64,000 nt of DNA from Streptomyces sp. 1331.2 (GCF_900199205.1 NZ_OBMJ01000001.1:3227001-3291000), one strand, 5' to 3'; numbered from the stretch's first letter, positions 18,145-28,135 are shown. Notes: generated by a model from the letters alone, not told the origin. Made by a program: numbers and translations.

Positions 18145-18250
18145 GACCGGCTCAACGAGCCAGGCCCCCCGCCGGTCACCGGCATGCGGTTGCGCCGCCC
18201 CGGGACGCGGCGTAGTCCGGAAGGACAGGGGGTTCCGCAGAGGAGGCATC

Positions 18251-18655
18251 ATGCTCGGTGAACTGATCGGTGAGGTCAACGGCAAGGACACCGGCCGACG
18301 GGTCATCGCGGCCGGTGACGGACACGCGGTCGTCGAGGTGTCGTTCGCGGGCACCGCCACCTACTTCGGCGTCGAGGTCTCCGGCTTCGGCACGTACGAG
18401 ACCGAGCTCCGCGCCGACGGCACGCTGTTCGGCGAGGGCCAGGGTGTCGACATGACCGCCGACGGCCAGACCGTCACCTGGCACGGCAGCGGCATCGGCC
18501 ACTTCGCCGAGGGAGGCGTCGTCAAGTACCGCGGTGCGATCTTCTTCTCCACCGCCGCCCCGCAGCTGGAACGGCTCGACTCCGCCGTCGGCGTCTTCGA
18601 GTTCGACGCCGCCCCGGACGGCACGTCCACCGGCAAGCTGTACGAGTGGAAGTAG
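18251..18655 (+). CDS. conserved small beta-rich protein of unknown function
   Basis: This 134-residue protein begins LGELIGEVNGKDTGRRVIAAGDG. It continues with alternating strands (VEVSFAGTATYFGVEVSGFGTYETELRADGTLFGEGQGV, TWHGSGIGHF) and ends GKLYEWK, suggesting a beta-barrel. It resembles a conserved hypothetical family I recall from actinobacteria and cyanobacteria; no activity is known to me. GAGGAGGCATC gives a strong ribosome site before the ATG. It sits 82 bases before the XPB helicase gene on the same strand. Confidence 0.7.
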   Translation: MLGELIGEVNGKDTGRRVIAAGDGHAVVEVSFAGTATYFGVEVSGFGTYETELRADGTLFGEGQGVDMTADGQTVTWHGSGIGHFAEGGVVKYRGAIFFSTAAPQLERLDSAVGVFEFDAAPDGTSTGKLYEWK

Positions 18656-18737
18656 CCCGTCCCGGTTCTCCGCGGAATGCGCGACACTGGAGGGTCTGCG
18701 TCAGACCACCCTGTCAGCCAGTGGAGGACTTCCCCGC

Positions 18738-20375
18738 GTGAACGACGGACCGCTCATCGTCCAGAGCGACAAAACTCTCCTCCTGGAGATCGACCACCCC
18801 AAGGCCGGCGACTGCCGCCGCGCCATCGCGCCGTTCGCCGAGCTGGAGCGGGCGCCCGAGCACGTGCACACGTACCGGGTCACCCCGCTCGGGCTGTGGA
18901 ACGCGCGGGCGGCCGGGCACGACGCCGAGCAGGTGGTGGACGCCCTGGTGACGTACTCGCGCTACCCGGTGCCGCACGCGCTGCTGGTGGACGTGGCCGA
19001 CACCATGGGCCGGTACGGCCGGCTCCAGCTGCTCAAGCACCCGACGCACGGGCTGGTGCTCACCACCACCGACCGGCCGGTGCTGGAGGAGGTGCTGCGC
19101 TCCAAGAAGATCGCCCCGCTGGTCGGCGCCCGGGTCGACCCGGACACCGTGGTGGTGCACCCCTCCGAGCGCGGGCAGATCAAGCAGGTGCTGCTCAAGC
19201 TCGGCTGGCCCGCCGAGGACTTCGCCGGGTACGTGGACGGCGAGGCGCACCCGATCGACCTGGACGAGGACGGCTGGCAGCTGCGCCCGTACCAGGCACA
19301 GGCCGTCGAGGGCTTCTGGCACGGCGGCTCGGGCGTCGTGGTGCTGCCCTGCGGCGCCGGCAAGACGCTGGTCGGCGCGGCCGCGATGGCGCACGCCAAG
19401 TCGACCACGCTGATCCTGGTCACCAACACCGTCTCGGCCCGCCAGTGGAAGCACGAGCTGGTCAAGCGCACCTCGCTCACCGAGGACGAGATCGGCGAGT
19501 ACAGCGGCACCAGGAAGGAGATCCGCCCGGTCACCATCGCCACCTACCAGGTGATGACCACCAAGCGGAAGGGCGTCTACGCGCACCTGGAGCTGTTCGA
19601 CGCCCGCAACTGGGGCCTGGTGGTCTACGACGAGGTGCACCTGCTGCCGGCCCCGGTGTTCAAGTTCACCGCCGACCTGCAGGCCCGCCGCCGGCTCGGC
19701 CTGACCGCCACGCTGGTGCGCGAGGACGGCCGCGAGGGCGACGTGTTCAGCCTGATCGGCCCCAAGCGCTTCGACGCGCCGTGGAAGGAGATCGAGGCGC
19801 AGGGCTACATCGCGCCCGCCGACTGCTGCGAGGTGCGGGTCACCCTGACCGACTCCGAGCGGCTCGCCTACGCGACCGCCGAGCCGGAGGAGCGCTACCG
19901 CTACTGCGCCACCACGGCGACCAAGCGGCGGGTGGTGGAGGCGCTGGTCAGGAAGCACGAGAAGGACCAGACGCTGATCATCGGCCAGTACATCGACCAG
20001 CTGGACGAGCTCGGGGAGGTCCTGGACGCCCCGGTGATCAAGGGCGAGACCAGCAACGCCCAGCGCGAGAAGCTCTTCGACGCGTTCCGCAACAAGGAGA
20101 TCAGCGTCCTGGTGGTCTCCAAGGTCGCGAACTTCTCGATCGACCTGCCCGAGGCCACGGTGGCCATCCAGGTCTCCGGGACCTTCGGCTCCCGCCAGGA
20201 GGAGGCCCAGCGCCTCGGCCGCGTGCTGCGCCCCAAGGCGGACGGCCATGCGGCCCACTTCTACTCGGTGGTCGCCCGGGACACCGTGGACCAGGACTTC
20301 GCCGCCCACCGGCAGCGCTTCCTGGCCGAGCAGGGCTACGCGTACCGCATCATCGACGCCGACGACGTGCTCTAG
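18738..20375 (+). CDS. XPB-type DNA repair helicase
   Basis: This 545-residue superfamily 2 helicase has an N-terminal XPB damage-recognition-like domain (residues 1-170), Walker A VLPCGAGKTLVGA, motif II VVYDEVHLLPAP, motif III RLGLTATLVREDG and motif VI QRLGRVLRPK. Bacterial XPB proteins have 3'-5' helicase activity and are linked to DNA repair. The GTG start follows GGAGGACTT. The upstream helicase-associated protein may act with it. Confidence 0.93.
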   Translation: MNDGPLIVQSDKTLLLEIDHPKAGDCRRAIAPFAELERAPEHVHTYRVTPLGLWNARAAGHDAEQVVDALVTYSRYPVPHALLVDVADTMGRYGRLQLLKHPTHGLVLTTTDRPVLEEVLRSKKIAPLVGARVDPDTVVVHPSERGQIKQVLLKLGWPAEDFAGYVDGEAHPIDLDEDGWQLRPYQAQAVEGFWHGGSGVVVLPCGAGKTLVGAAAMAHAKSTTLILVTNTVSARQWKHELVKRTSLTEDEIGEYSGTRKEIRPVTIATYQVMTTKRKGVYAHLELFDARNWGLVVYDEVHLLPAPVFKFTADLQARRRLGLTATLVREDGREGDVFSLIGPKRFDAPWKEIEAQGYIAPADCCEVRVTLTDSERLAYATAEPEERYRYCATTATKRRVVEALVRKHEKDQTLIIGQYIDQLDELGEVLDAPVIKGETSNAQREKLFDAFRNKEISVLVVSKVANFSIDLPEATVAIQVSGTFGSRQEEAQRLGRVLRPKADGHAAHFYSVVARDTVDQDFAAHRQRFLAEQGYAYRIIDADDVL

Positions 20376-20381
20376 CGGAGG

Positions 20382-20543
20382 TCAGTACCGGACACCGTCG
20401 CGCCCGAGGAAGATCACGCGCGCGGCGGTGTCCAGCACGATGCCGACGTTGCGCACCACGGTGCTCAGCGGGTTGCGGTGGCGGCCCTGGACGGCGGTCG
20501 CGCCGGCCGGGCCCGAACGGGGGGTGGGGGTTTCGGTGCTCAT
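20382..20543 (-). CDS. 53-residue conserved small protein
   Basis: This short basic protein has a hydrophobic central part (LSTVVRNVGIVLDTAARVIFLGRDGVRY). It converges on the XPB helicase end, 6 bases away. I recall a similar small protein near XPB in Streptomyces but cannot name it. It is too short for a strong call; intact composition and start support it. Confidence 0.5.
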   Translation of the reverse strand: MSTETPTPRSGPAGATAVQGRHRNPLSTVVRNVGIVLDTAARVIFLGRDGVRY

Positions 20544-20652
20544 GTCTTCAACGGTAGGCACCCGGACGGCCGTGGGCATCACTCCGAAGGCCGCATCCAG
20601 CGAGGCACCCGTCCTCCTCCAGGTGTACGCACGCCCCTGAGACCTGCGGGGC

Positions 20653-20690
20653 TGGAACCCGGAGACGGACGGGTCTAAGATCGTCCGTCT
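20653..20690 (+). promoter_or_regulatory. promoter with inverted repeat over the -10
   Basis: A -35-like CTGGAA (20652-20657) and a -10 TAAGAT (20676-20681) are separated by 18 bases. The -10 lies in the loop between a perfect 9-bp inverted repeat AGACGGACG (20663-20671) and CGTCCGTCT (20682-20690). This is a candidate operator for the HelD/HelR-like helicase gene. Confidence 0.5.
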
Positions 20691-20834
20691 GCCCCCTCCC
20701 GAACCGTGGTACCTGCTGAAGTCCCGCAGGCAGCCGGGGGAGGCGCCGACCGCACGGCAACCGGTCGGCTGTACCCCACCGTGAGCTCCATCGATCCGCT
20801 GCGCCCGCCACCGGGGCAGCCGGGAAGGTTCGCT

Positions 20835-22919
20835 GTGCCCGCCACCCCCACCACCGACCCCCTCCAGCGCGAACGCGAGCACCTGGCCGCGTCCCGGGCC
20901 GCGCTGCGAGCGATGCGCGAGGACGTCGAGTCGCTCGACCTGCGCGACGTGACCGGCACCTGGGTGTCCGCCGTCGTCCTGCAGAACCAGATCGAGGCCA
21001 GGATCGCCGCCCTGGCCGACCTCTCCCACACCCCGCTCTTCTTCGGCCGCCTCGACTACCTGCACGCGGTCAGCGAGGCGGGCCCCTCCAGCCCGAAGGC
21101 GGGCAAGGAGGGCCTGTCCGAGGGCGGAGGGGGAGAGAACTTCTACATCGGCCGCCGCCACGTCCACGACGCCGCCGGCGACCCGATGGTGATCGACTGG
21201 CGCGCGCCGGTCTCCCAGCCGTTCTACCGGGCCAGCCGCACCGAGCCGATGGACGTCGAGCGCCGCCGCCGCTTCGGCTACACCGGCGGCGAACTCACCG
21301 CCTACGAGGACGAGCACCTCACCGACCCGGCCGAGACGGACACCGCCTCCGCCCTGCTCGCCGCCGAGATCGAGAAGCCCCGCGTCGGCCCGATGCGCGA
21401 CATCGTGGCCACCATCCAGCCCGAGCAGGACGAGATCGTCCGCTCCGACGTGACGGGCACCATCTGCGTCCAGGGGGCCCCGGGCACCGGGAAGACGGCC
21501 GTCGGCCTGCACCGCGTCGCGTACCTGCTGTACGCGCACCGCGACCGGCTGGCCCGCACCGGCACCCTGGTGATCGGGCCGAACAACGCCTTCCTCTCGT
21601 ACATCGAGCAGGTGCTCCCGGCCCTCGGCGAGCTGGACGTCGCCCAGGCCACCGTGCAGCAGCTGGTCGGGCACGTCGAGGTCCGGGGCGAGGACGACCC
21701 GGAGGCGGCCCGGCTGAAGGGCGACGCCCGGATGGCCGAGGTGCTGCGCCGGGCCGTGCAGGCCGGCATCACGCTGCCCACCGAGCCCTGCGTGGTGATC
21801 CGCGGCTCCCGCCGCTGGCGCGTCCCGGTGTACGAACTGGTGGAGATCATCGAGGAGTTGAGGGGCCGCGAGATCCGCTACGGCGCCGCCAGGGACGCCC
21901 TGCCGCAGCGCATCGCGCACGCCGTGCTGCTGAAGATGGAGCAGGGCGGCGAGGCCCCGGACGACCGGGTGCAGGACGCAGTGGCCCGCAACAGCGCGGT
22001 CAAGGCGGTGGTCAAGGAGTGCTGGCCGGCCGTGGACCCGGCGAAGCTGGTCCTGCGGCTGCTCTCCGACCCCGGGTTCCTGGCCGAGTGCGCCGAGGGC
22101 GTGCTGACGCCCGAGGAGCAGGCAGCGGTGCTCTGGCCCAAGCCCGGCCGCTCGGTGAAGACCGCCCGCTGGACGCCGGCCGACGCCGTCCTGGTGGACG
22201 AGGCGACGGACCTGGTGCAGCGCACGCCCTCGCTCGGGCACGTGGTGCTGGACGAGGCGCAGGACCTCTCCCCGATGCAGTACCGGGCGGTCGGCCGCCG
22301 CTGCACCACCGGCTCGGCGACGGTCCTCGGCGACCTCGCCCAGGGCACCACCCCGTGGGCGACGGCGAGTTGGCCGGACGCGCTGCACCACCTGGGCAAG
22401 CCGGACGCGCACATCGAGGAGCTGACCAAGGGCTTCCGGGTGCCGGAGGAGGTCATCGCGTACGCCTCCCGGCTGCTCCCGGCGATCGCCCCCGGCCTGG
22501 CCCCGGCCGGCTCGGTCCGCGAGGCGCCCGGCTCGCTGACGATCCGCCACATCGCCGACGGCGGCCTGCCGGAGGCCGTGGTCGCCGCCTGCCGGGAGGC
22601 ACTGGCGCGCGAGGGCTCGACCGGCCTGATCGCCGCCGACGCCCGGATCCCGCAGCTCGCCGAGGCGCTGGCCGCGGCCGGCCTGCCGCACCTCACCCCC
22701 GGCACCGAGACCACCGCCGAGGCCCGGCTCACCCTCGTCCCGGCCTCGCTGGCCAAGGGCCTGGAGTACGACTACGTGGTGCTGGACGAACCGGCCGCGG
22801 TGATCGCCGGCGAGCCGGACGAACGGACCGGCCTGCGGCGGCTGTACGTCGCACTGACCCGCGCCGTCTCCGGCCTGACCGTGCTGCACGAGGCTCCGCT
22901 GCCCGAGCAGCTGCGCTGA
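20835..22919 (+). CDS. HelD/HelR-like RNA polymerase-associated helicase
   Basis: This UvrD/Rep-like superfamily 1 ATPase has 694 residues from the GTG at 20835. It has an N-terminal coiled-coil (LQREREHLAASRAALRAMREDVE) followed by IDWRAPVSQPFYRA, Walker A QGAPGTGKTAVG near residue 214, the DEAQDLSPMQ motif and the C-terminal RRLYVALTRAVSGLTVLH motif VI. This arrangement is that of HelD/HelR, which bind RNA polymerase, free stalled complexes and in HelR confer rifamycin tolerance. GGGAAGG precedes this GTG. An alternative GTG at 20706 would add 43 residues. Confidence 0.88.
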   Translation: MPATPTTDPLQREREHLAASRAALRAMREDVESLDLRDVTGTWVSAVVLQNQIEARIAALADLSHTPLFFGRLDYLHAVSEAGPSSPKAGKEGLSEGGGGENFYIGRRHVHDAAGDPMVIDWRAPVSQPFYRASRTEPMDVERRRRFGYTGGELTAYEDEHLTDPAETDTASALLAAEIEKPRVGPMRDIVATIQPEQDEIVRSDVTGTICVQGAPGTGKTAVGLHRVAYLLYAHRDRLARTGTLVIGPNNAFLSYIEQVLPALGELDVAQATVQQLVGHVEVRGEDDPEAARLKGDARMAEVLRRAVQAGITLPTEPCVVIRGSRRWRVPVYELVEIIEELRGREIRYGAARDALPQRIAHAVLLKMEQGGEAPDDRVQDAVARNSAVKAVVKECWPAVDPAKLVLRLLSDPGFLAECAEGVLTPEEQAAVLWPKPGRSVKTARWTPADAVLVDEATDLVQRTPSLGHVVLDEAQDLSPMQYRAVGRRCTTGSATVLGDLAQGTTPWATASWPDALHHLGKPDAHIEELTKGFRVPEEVIAYASRLLPAIAPGLAPAGSVREAPGSLTIRHIADGGLPEAVVAACREALAREGSTGLIAADARIPQLAEALAAAGLPHLTPGTETTAEARLTLVPASLAKGLEYDYVVLDEPAAVIAGEPDERTGLRRLYVALTRAVSGLTVLHEAPLPEQLR

Positions 22920-22926
22920 CACGCTT

Positions 22927-22958
22927 CGAGGGGCCGGCCCGTGACGGCCGGCCCCTCG
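22927..22958. terminator. bidirectional terminator
   Basis: A perfect 13-bp stem, CGAGGGGCCGGCC (22927-22939) with GGCCGGCCCCTCG (22946-22958), has a 6-base loop and sits between the convergent helicase and cutC genes. Confidence 0.9.
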
Positions 22959-22969
22959 TGCAAACCCGC

Positions 22970-23656
22970 TCAGGCGTCGATCAGCGCCCGCCACTCGGCG
23001 ACCTTGGCCGCGTCCACCGGCGTCTGCCAGCCGCCGGCCCGCACCGCACCGCCGACGTGGAAGGCGTCGAAGCCGTCCGCCCGCAGCTCCTTCAGGTGCT
23101 CGGCCCGCAGGCCGCCGCCGATCAGGATCCGCTGCCGGTAGCCGGGCTCCCCGGCGCGGGCGAGCTCGGCCGACAGCACCTCGCGGCCGGCGTCCACCCC
23201 GGCGGCCGCGCCGGAGGTGAGGAAGGTGTCCAGCCCGGGCAGGGCACCGACGGCGGCCCGCAGGGCGGCCCGGTCGGCGCTGTGGTCGATCGCCCGGTGG
23301 AAGGTCCAGCGGCAGCCGGCCACCGCCTCGGCGACGACCGTGGTGGCGGCCAGGTCGACGGCGCCGCCGGCGTCGAGGAAGCCGAGGACGAACTCCTCGG
23401 CGCCCTCGGCGCGCAGGGCGGCGGCCCGGGCGCACAGCTCGTCCAGGTCGCCGGGGGCGAAGCCGTCCCGGATCCGGAGCATGACGCGCAGCGGGATGCC
23501 GACGGCGGCCCGGATCCGGGCGAAGTCCTCGACGGACGGGGTGAGCCCGTCGGCGGCCATGTCGGTGACCAGTTCGAGCCGGTCGGCGCCGCCCGACTCG
23601 GCGGCCTGGGCGTCCTGGGGCGTCAGCGCGATGACTTCGAAAATTGGTCTAGACAT
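22970..23656 (-). CDS. cutC: CutC family protein
   Basis: This 228-residue TIM-barrel protein of the CutC family has FEVIALTPQDAQAAESGGADRLELV at the N-terminus, MLRIRDGF, FVLGFLDAGG, WTFHRAIDH and ILIGGGLRAEHLKEL. CutC was named for copper homeostasis, but that role in bacteria is doubtful; sugar-related context is often seen. A DasR-like site (23643-23658) overlaps the start codon. Early codons AGA CCA ATT are rare for this genome. Confidence 0.9.
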   Translation of the reverse strand: MSRPIFEVIALTPQDAQAAESGGADRLELVTDMAADGLTPSVEDFARIRAAVGIPLRVMLRIRDGFAPGDLDELCARAAALRAEGAEEFVLGFLDAGGAVDLAATTVVAEAVAGCRWTFHRAIDHSADRAALRAAVGALPGLDTFLTSGAAAGVDAGREVLSAELARAGEPGYRQRILIGGGLRAEHLKELRADGFDAFHVGGAVRAGGWQTPVDAAKVAEWRALIDA

Positions 23657-23658
23657 AT
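23643..23658. promoter_or_regulatory. DasR-like dre site overlapping cutC start
   Basis: ATTGGTCTAGACATAT matches ACTGGTCTAGACCAGT at 12 of 16 positions, with an uninterrupted TGGTCTAGAC core. It covers the ATG of cutC on the minus strand. DasR is the GlcNAc-responsive repressor of Streptomyces; binding here is inferred. Confidence 0.45.
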
Positions 23659-23702
23659 TCGACAGCCTGCCACATCCCGCCGAACCCGGCGAGACCACAC
23701 CA

Positions 23703-23779
23703 CCGTTCCGGCCACCCCGCCGTTCCGCGCCACCAGCCAGCCGTTCGGGGCCACCAGCCAGCCGTTCCGGGCACCCCGC
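23703..23779 (+). repeat. short tandem repeats CCGTTCCG..CCACCAGCCAG
   Basis: Two 21-base units (CCGTTCCGCGCCACCAGCCAG type) are flanked by two shorter relatives (CCGTTCCGG(C)CACCCCG). They lie between cutC and the 3' end of the membrane-protein gene and reach to within 2 bases of its stop codon region. Confidence 0.6.
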
Positions 23780-23780
23780 G

Positions 23781-24761
23781 TCACACCGGACTGCGTCCCA
23801 CCCCGGCGCGCGCCGCCCCGCCACGCCCGGCCCCACCCCGGCCGACCCGGTGCACCGCCACGGCCGTCACCGCCAGCAGCACCAGCACCGGCACCACCGT
23901 GGGCAGCAGGTGCGAGACCCCCCGGGACTCCCGCCAGATGTTGAACAGGCTGGCCGGCCCGGTCAGCGCCAGCACCACGATCCCCAGGGCGGCGGGCGCC
24001 ACCCGGCTGCGCAGCGCGGTGAAGGCCAGCAGCGCCGGCACCACCAGCATCGCCACGAACCACCCCTGGTCCACCGGGAACGTCGTGTCGTCCCAGCGCT
24101 GCCCCGCCGCCAGCAGCCCGCCCGTCACCGCCGAGGCCAGGACCAGCCCCCGGGTCCGCCAGGTAGCCCGGGGCAGCAGGTCGGTCGGGGCGCCGGCCAG
24201 CACCAGCGCGCAGAGCGCCAGCGGCAGGGTCGCCATCCCGACGTACCCGGACCACCACACGGAGAAGTACGAGCGGTGGGCCTCCTGCCCCAGTTCGAGC
24301 AGGCCCATCGCGCCCAGGGCCAGCGACAGGCCCCGTCCCGCCGTCCACCGGCCGAGCAGCGCCGCCACCAGGAGCAGCATCGCCGTGACCGGCTCGGCCA
24401 GGATCCCGACGTAGGTGCGCAGCGAGTCGTCCCAGGTGAGCTTCCAGGCCACCCGGTCCGCGTCGGCGACCCAGGGCGCCAGCACGGCACCGATCACGGC
24501 GCCGACGGCCATCGGGGCGGCCATCGCCAGCACCCGGCCGGGCATCGAGGCGCCGGTCAGCCCGAGCCGCACCCGCAGCCCGTACAGCGCCAGGTCGAGG
24601 ATCTCCCGGGCGACGGCGCAGCGGCCGGCCTGCGCCGTCGTCTCGGCGAAGACCTCCGCCAGCTCCTCGCCGCGCTCGCGGCGGTAGTGCGCCGGGTAGA
24701 GCTGGAGCGCGGCCCGCAGCGCGGGCGACAGCCAGGGCGCTCCGATCGTCGGCGTGGTCAT
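23781..24761 (-). CDS. integral membrane protein, fused downstream half of PadR gene
   Basis: This 326-residue section starts MTTPTIGAPWLSPALRAALQLYPAHYRRERGEELAEVFAETT, followed by about eight hydrophobic segments. It is usually a separate gene downstream of a PadR regulator. A strong ribosome site (GGGGGAGG) precedes the ATG at 24761. In this sequence it is in frame with the upstream PadR gene with no stop between, because of a run of seven G on the coding strand (24771-24777). Confidence 0.7.
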   Translation of the reverse strand: MTTPTIGAPWLSPALRAALQLYPAHYRRERGEELAEVFAETTAQAGRCAVAREILDLALYGLRVRLGLTGASMPGRVLAMAAPMAVGAVIGAVLAPWVADADRVAWKLTWDDSLRTYVGILAEPVTAMLLLVAALLGRWTAGRGLSLALGAMGLLELGQEAHRSYFSVWWSGYVGMATLPLALCALVLAGAPTDLLPRATWRTRGLVLASAVTGGLLAAGQRWDDTTFPVDQGWFVAMLVVPALLAFTALRSRVAPAALGIVVLALTGPASLFNIWRESRGVSHLLPTVVPVLVLLAVTAVAVHRVGRGGAGRGGAARAGVGRSPV

Positions 24762-25142
24762 GTGAGGCCTCCCCCCCGTCGCGGGCCGCTTGTTCGGCCC
24801 CGCCTTCCCCGTCAGCATCGACCGGACTTTCGAGAGCCGGCGCTCCGCCTCGGTGGCGACGGCCAGCAGCCGCTCGGCCTCGGCGGCCAGCGCGCCCCGG
24901 CCGGCGTCGGTCAGCGCGTAGGTGCGCCGGGCGCGGCCGTCGACCACCTCCTCGGCGGCGACCTCGATCAGGCCCTGGCCGAGCAGCCGGTCGAGGGCGC
25001 CGTAGAGCGTGCCGGTGCGCATCCTGACCCGGCCGTCGGAGATCGCGGCGACCTCCTGGATGAGGGCGTAGCCGTGTCTCGGCGCGTCGGCCAGTGCGGT
25101 GAGCAGGAGCAGCGTGGGCTCCTGCATCGAGCGTTCCGTCAT
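24762..25142 (-). CDS. PadR-family transcriptional regulator (runs on into membrane protein)
   Basis: Residues 1-127 form a PadR winged helix-turn-helix (QEPTLLLLTALADAPRHGYALIQEVAAISDGRVRMRTGTLYGALDRLLGQGLIEV), then a short C-terminal helix. PadR proteins sense ligands and usually control a downstream membrane protein. The frame continues past residue 127 (KRPATGGRPH) into the membrane protein. Losing one G of the 7-G run would end PadR at a TGA overlapping the next ATG, the usual coupled layout. The coordinates here give the PadR part only. Confidence 0.85.
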
Positions 25143-25146
25143 ACGC

Positions 25147-25172
25147 CTACATATATCGTCAACCTACCTATA
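25147..25172 (-). promoter_or_regulatory. direct repeat upstream of PadR gene
   Basis: Two 9-base units read on the minus strand as TATAGGTAG (25172-25164) and TATATGTAG (25155-25147), with a 17-base period. They lie just upstream of the PadR start and may be its operator or part of the promoter. The region is unusually AT-rich for this genome. Confidence 0.35.
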
Positions 25173-25200
25173 AGGTCCAGCGCCCGGCCGAGCCGCCACA

Positions 25201-25878
25201 ATGGCCCGCATGCCCGAGACGACGCCCGAGACCATGCCCGACACACCGCCCACCACGACCGACGACCTGCTCGCCGCCTGGACCGCCCTGCTGCACCGCT
25301 GCGGCGCCACCACCGACCCCGGGCCGTACGGCCGCGAGCTGCTGCGCCGCTGGTCCGAGCCGCAGCGCCGCTACCACACCCCCGAGCACCTGCGCGCGGT
25401 CCTGCGCCACGTCGACGACCTCGCCGGGCACGCCGCCGACCCGGACACCGTCCGCCTCGCCGCCTGGTTCCACGACGCCGTCTACCGCCCCGACCGCAGC
25501 GAGAACGAAGAACGCAGCGCCGCCCTGGCCGTCCGCGCCCTGACCGCCGCCGGCCTGCCCGCCGCCCGCACCGCCGAGGTCGAGCGGCTGGTGCTGCTCA
25601 CCGTCGCCCACGACCCGGCGCCGGGCGACCGCGACGGCGAGGTGCTCTGCGACGCGGACCTCGCCGTCCTCGGCGGCACCCCCGGGGCGTACGCGGCGTA
25701 CGCGGCCGCCGTCCGGGAGGAGTACGGCTTCGTCCCGGAGCCGGACTTCCGCGCGGGCCGGGCCGCCGTGCTGCGCCGGCTCCTGGCGCTCCCGGCGCTC
25801 TACCGCACCCCCGCCGCCCGCGAGCGCTTCACCGCCGCCGCCCGCACCAACCTGACGACCGAACTCGAAAGTCTCTAG
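25201..25878 (+). CDS. HD-domain metal-dependent hydrolase
   Basis: This 225-residue protein of the HD superfamily has YHTPEHLRAVLRHVDDL, LAAWFHDAVYRPDRSENEERSAALA and the late CDADLAVLGG metal-ligand aspartate. The WFHDAVY motif supplies the HD pair. Members of this small group are called predicted metal-dependent phosphohydrolases. Starts at 25201 (ATG) or 25210 (ATG) are possible. It overlaps the convergent gene by 4 bases. Confidence 0.8.
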   Translation: MARMPETTPETMPDTPPTTTDDLLAAWTALLHRCGATTDPGPYGRELLRRWSEPQRRYHTPEHLRAVLRHVDDLAGHAADPDTVRLAAWFHDAVYRPDRSENEERSAALAVRALTAAGLPAARTAEVERLVLLTVAHDPAPGDRDGEVLCDADLAVLGGTPGAYAAYAAAVREEYGFVPEPDFRAGRAAVLRRLLALPALYRTPAARERFTAAARTNLTTELESL

Positions 25879-26231
25879 CGCAGCTCGCCGACCGGCGCCA
25901 CCACCGCGCCCTGCTTGCCGCACACCCAGTGCGGCTCCGGCCCCAGCTCCGGCTCCACGCCCAGCGCGTGCGGATCCCCGTCGGCCGCGCAGACGGTACA
26001 CAGCGGCCAGCGCCCGTACGCCTCCAGCAGCGCGTCCTGGACGTCCTGCGCGACCAGTCCGAGCACGTACTCGGTGCCGTCCGGCCACTGCTCCAGCCAC
26101 CACCGGCGGTGGGTGACGGCCTGCTCCACCAGCGAGACGACGGCGGCGTCGGCCACGTCCCGTGCGGTGAGGTCGGCCAGGATCAGGGCGCGCGCGTTGT
26201 GCAGGGCGGTCTCGATGTCGTCGGAAGCCAT
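25875..26231 (-). CDS. conserved protein of unknown function
   Basis: This 118-residue protein has a helical first half (IETALHNARALILADLTARDVADAAVVSLVEQAVTHRRWWLEQWPDG) and a second half with the pair CTVC and a later WVCG, suggesting a metal- or disulfide-linked domain. I do not recognise the family. It lies downstream of groEL, beyond its terminator. The ATG at 26231 is preferred over one at 26249. Confidence 0.6.
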   Translation of the reverse strand: MASDDIETALHNARALILADLTARDVADAAVVSLVEQAVTHRRWWLEQWPDGTEYVLGLVAQDVQDALLEAYGRWPLCTVCAADGDPHALGVEPELGPEPHWVCGKQGAVVAPVGELR

Positions 26232-26257
26232 CCCCCCATTGTCCGGCACAACGCCGC

Positions 26258-26287
26258 GTGGGCGGCCCCCCGAAGGGAACCGCCCAC
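26258..26287 (-). terminator. hairpin downstream of groEL
   Basis: GTGGGCGG (26258-26265) pairs with CCGCCCAC (26280-26287) around a 14-base loop, 43 bases past the groEL stop on the minus strand. Confidence 0.65.
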
Positions 26288-26329
26288 ACGGACGAGGATC
26301 AGCCGATCCGACCGGTAGACCGATCAGGA

Positions 26330-28135
<1,806 letters not shown>

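Noticed and set aside
16148..18250. A long plus-strand frame leading into the 134-residue protein
   Set aside because: Only the part from 18251 has a ribosome site and normal composition. The upstream part is an Arg/Pro-rich shadow.
20640..20834. Rifamycin-associated element upstream of the HelD/HelR-like gene
   Set aside because: I looked for a GGGGCTTGC-type palindrome and found none, only the unrelated AGACGGACG inverted repeat.
20382..23435. A 1017-codon frame on the minus strand
   Set aside because: It is antisense to the HelD/HelR-like gene. Only its last 53 codons, the small protein after XPB, look real.
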